DNA of 8,223 nucleotides. Source: an uncultured Chitinophagaceae bacterium (GTDB taxonomy: Bacteria > Bacteroidota > Bacteroidia > Chitinophagales > Chitinophagaceae). The stretch spans positions 1-8,223 of the forward strand of contig CAIMKO010000303.1 in assembly GCA_903841915.1 (NCBI GenBank), in the 5' to 3' direction. Position numbers and translations under genes: made by a program. The notes beneath the pieces were generated by a model. It did not search any database. It had not been told where the DNA came from and saw nothing but the letters and a program-made list of their open reading frames with translations. Each line of letters opens with the position of its first letter. The first letter of the stretch is position 1. Shown here one piece after another: positions 6,539-8,223 of this stretch.

Positions 6539-7681
6539 ATGAAAAGGACATTATTTTTATCACTAGCATTGGTTTTGTTTTATGCTTACGGGTTTACACA
6601 AACGGGTTCTCCTAATCAAACGAATCGCAGTATTATAGGGTTGGTGAAATCAAAGGAAGGAAAACCGATCTCCTTTGCTTCCGTCATTCTGAAAGCAGAT
6701 AATATTGTAAAAAACAGCGTTGCTGATTCTTTGGGACTTTTTAAAGTGCTCGTTCAATCCGGCAATATAATCACGGTGAGAGCGGTTGGATATAAAGATG
6801 CGATAGTGAAGATCGACAAACAAGACAGTTTGTTGATCGTGATGAACACGGATGTAAATAAACTGAATGATGTTTCTGTTGCTGCTTCTTCGGCTCCCGG
6901 TTTAGCAACAGGGCAAACTTCCATTGCCGATCAGCAGATCATTGCCAGTACACTCAATGATTTTAAAATGGGTGAAAATTTTTCTACCAGCAATTCAGTT
7001 ATCGAACATGCAGGATTGAAATCGAGCGCTGAAAATGTACATTATAATGTTACGCTCCCAACCAGTAATTTGTATATGGGTTCAGCCATTCCGGTCTTTT
7101 CCCGCAAAGAAGATACCAAGGGTAGTCGTTATTTATATGACAAGTGGGTGAAAGGCTCTGTGCTGACAGGACAAAATGAATTGTTCAATAATGATAAGTA
7201 TTTGTTCAATTATGATAAGGTTGCAAAAAATCTCATGGCCATTCTGGCACAGGATAAGAGTGTAATGATCGAACTGGACAGGCAAAATATCAAATCATTC
7301 AGCTTAATAGAGGATAATGCCACTATTGATTTTGAAAAAGTGCCTTTGATCAGTTCACAGAATTTTCAGATCGTATTGGTAAAAGCAGGAGGCAAGTATG
7401 CTTTATATAAATCCATAACTACAAAATTCACCAAAGCCAATTATGTGAGCAATGGGTTGACAGAGCGCGGAAATAATTTTGATGAGTATGTGGATGAAGC
7501 GATTTATTTTGTGGTTGCACCCAACAATATCCTGCGCAGGGTTGAACTAAAAAAGAAATCGGTTAAGACTGTTTTTTTTGAAGATGCGGCCAAAGTTGAC
7601 AAATACTTTTCGGAACATAAATATGATGACATCAATGAGATCTTTCTGCTTGACATGGTGTACTATCTGAATGCAAAATAA
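6539..7681 (+). CDS. Exported protein with a carboxypeptidase-regulatory-like domain and an unnamed C-terminal domain
   Basis: The protein has 380 aa from the ATG at 6539. A GTG at 6449 in the same frame would add 30 residues ahead of an obvious signal peptide (MKRTLFLSLALVLFYAYGFT), and it lies upstream of the likely promoter, so I rejected it. Residues about 31-103 resemble a CarboxypepD_reg-like beta-sandwich: SIIGLVKSKEGKPISFASVI, ADSLGLFKV, ITVRAVGYKD. Then VNKLNDVSVAA (106-116) looks like the linker/TonB-box region of TonB-dependent receptors, but no plug or barrel follows. Residues about 195-380 form a soluble domain with GSRYLYDKWVKGSVLTG, YLFNYDKVAKNL, MIELDRQNIKSFSL, KYALYKSITTKFTKA and DEYVDEAIYFV. 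I have the impression of similar exported proteins in Bacteroidota but know no function. No lipobox is present, so the product is probably periplasmic or secreted. A role with the adjacent susCD operon is unproven. Confidence 0.72.
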   Translation: MKRTLFLSLALVLFYAYGFTQTGSPNQTNRSIIGLVKSKEGKPISFASVILKADNIVKNSVADSLGLFKVLVQSGNIITVRAVGYKDAIVKIDKQDSLLIVMNTDVNKLNDVSVAASSAPGLATGQTSIADQQIIASTLNDFKMGENFSTSNSVIEHAGLKSSAENVHYNVTLPTSNLYMGSAIPVFSRKEDTKGSRYLYDKWVKGSVLTGQNELFNNDKYLFNYDKVAKNLMAILAQDKSVMIELDRQNIKSFSLIEDNATIDFEKVPLISSQNFQIVLVKAGGKYALYKSITTKFTKANYVSNGLTERGNNFDEYVDEAIYFVVAPNNILRRVELKKKSVKTVFFEDAAKVDKYFSEHKYDDINEIFLLDMVYYLNAK

Positions 7682-7726
7682 AACTTCTGAATACCTGAAA
7701 TAGTTGGATATTTATTTACAGAAGTT
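7682..7726. repeat. Inverted repeat just after the 380-aa gene
   Basis: AACTTCTG (7682-7689) and CAGAAGTT (7719-7726) are perfect 8-base inverted arms, starting one base after the stop codon. Adjacent AATA and TATT can extend the stem past a two-base bulge. No T tract follows, so this is a poor terminator by itself; it may shield the mRNA 3' end. Confidence 0.4.
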
Positions 7727-7772
7727 CTATAAATTCAGAATATTTCTACCGTAAACGCTTTCGTCGAAACTC

Positions 7773-7828
7773 TTCGACAGGCTCAGAGTGACAAGGTTTA
7801 GAGCATTTGTCATATTGAGCTTGTCGAA
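7773..7828. repeat. Intergenic inverted repeat of a dispersed Bacteroidota type (hairpin A)
   Basis: The 22-base arms at 7773-7794 and 7807-7828 are inverted copies identical at 18 positions, with a 12-base loop. Of the four differences, three would be G-U pairs in RNA, so only one position is unpaired. The core (TTCGACAGGCTCAG in one arm, TTCGACAAGCTCAA in the inverse of the other) resembles a short sequence I recall being scattered through many Bacteroidota intergenic regions. A small dyad, GTCGAA (7763-7768) with TTCGAC (7773-7778), precedes it. Confidence 0.65.
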
Positions 7829-7848
7829 ATATTGACAAATGCGGTTTT
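7803..7848 (+). terminator. Terminator-like hairpin upstream of the DUF3467 gene (hairpin B)
   Basis: GCATTTGTCA (7803-7812) and TGACAAATGC (7833-7842) are perfect 10-base inverted arms. TATT and AATA inside them can add four pairs past a one-base bulge. GG and five T follow at 7843-7849, giving an intrinsic-terminator look, although the T run is short and the stem is AT-rich. It shares bases 7807-7812 and the downstream arm of hairpin A, so both cannot form at once. It may end transcription of the 380-aa gene. Confidence 0.5.
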
Positions 7849-7912
7849 TATGAAAGAAATAAATTCAAAAACGAGTTTCTTCAAAAGGTTAAACAACGTA
7901 ACAAATCATTTT

Positions 7913-8223
7913 ATGGCCGAACAACAACAACCCAATCAACTGAACATCGAAATATCTGAAGAAGTTGCAGAAGGCACTTATGCCAATTTAGCCATCATCA
8001 CACATAGTCATGCAGAATTTGTGATCGATTTTGTGAATGTGATGCCCGGCACTCCCAAGAGCAAAGTAAAAAGCAGGATCATCTTTACACCCATGCACGC
8101 CAAACGCTTCATGAAAGCCATGATCGATAATATCGAAAAATATGAAGCAGTGAACGGCAGCATTCAGGACCTTGAACAGATCGAGATACCCATGAATTTT
8201 GGGGGACCTACGGCGCAAGCTTA
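7913..8223 (+). CDS. DUF3467 family protein, 3' end cut by the window edge
   Basis: This frame gives 103 residues and then the bases TA at the edge, most likely the start of a stop codon, so the protein is nearly complete. The N-terminal NQLNIEISEEVAEGTYANLA and the following ITHSHAEFVIDFVNVMPG are the hallmark of DUF3467. Next come SRIIFTPMHAKRFMKAMIDN and the glycine-containing tail IPMNFGGPTAQA. Family members are small cytoplasmic proteins of about 100 aa, widespread in Bacteroidota and of unknown function; the length fits. An in-frame ATG at 7850 would add 21 residues, but it sits at the T tract of hairpin B and the extra residues look unlike the family, so I chose 7913. No Shine-Dalgarno sequence and no clear promoter were found directly upstream. 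Confidence 0.88.
   Translation, partial: MAEQQQPNQLNIEISEEVAEGTYANLAIITHSHAEFVIDFVNVMPGTPKSKVKSRIIFTPMHAKRFMKAMIDNIEKYEAVNGSIQDLEQIEIPMNFGGPTAQA

Noticed and set aside
7682..7726. Inverted repeat considered as the terminator of the 380-aa gene
   Set aside because: The 8-base arms are far apart and no T tract follows; it is listed only as a repeat.
7850..7912. In-frame ATG adding 21 residues to the DUF3467 protein
   Set aside because: The start lies at the T tract of a terminator-like hairpin and the added residues do not resemble DUF3467 N-termini; 7913 gives a family-like start.
7988..8218. Minus-strand open frame of 76 codons
   Set aside because: It is antisense to the DUF3467 coding sequence, which has clear family similarity.

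Overview
The window looks like a chromosomal segment from a Bacteroidota species, probably Sphingobacteriia/Chitinophagia-like. This rests on a SusC/SusD outer-membrane pair, a DUF1735-type lipoprotein, a DUF3467 gene, absence of Shine-Dalgarno sequences before the starts, and -7 promoter elements close to TAnnTTTG. Base composition is moderately AT-rich. The family-level placement is a guess from protein style.

Layout. Bases 1-64 (minus strand) hold the first codons of a gene that reads like folD. A 615-base divergent intergenic region follows. It has no gene, but it contains a 16-base AT palindrome, a five-unit 11-base tandem repeat with an inverted partner, a weak Fur-box-like site and a candidate promoter. 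Bases 680-6392 form a three-gene operon: a SusC/RagA TonB-dependent transporter (1069 aa), a SusD-like lipoprotein (517 aa) and a DUF1735-like lipoprotein (300 aa). Gaps between them are 21 and 25 bases, and a clear intrinsic terminator closes the unit at 6417-6446. Next is a 380-aa exported protein (6539-7681) with a carboxypeptidase-regulatory-like domain and a C-terminal domain I cannot name. A 231-base spacer carries dispersed-repeat-like inverted sequences that form two mutually exclusive hairpins. The window ends with a DUF3467 gene (7913 to the edge) whose stop codon appears to be cut by the boundary.

How the genes work together. SusC is the TonB-energised outer-membrane barrel. SusD is the surface lid that captures the ligand. 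The DUF1735-type lipoprotein is probably an accessory surface binding protein. No glycoside hydrolase, protease, sulfatase, sigma/anti-sigma pair or hybrid two-component regulator lies in the window, so the substrate cannot be inferred. SusC lacks an N-terminal STN signalling domain, so sigma/anti-sigma signalling of the FecA type is not expected.

The coding content is largely ordinary for this phylum. I saw no CRISPR array, transposase, phage gene, rRNA or tRNA. The least explained parts are the 11-base phased repeat upstream of susC, the competing hairpins before the DUF3467 gene, and the unusual domain make-up of the 380-aa protein.
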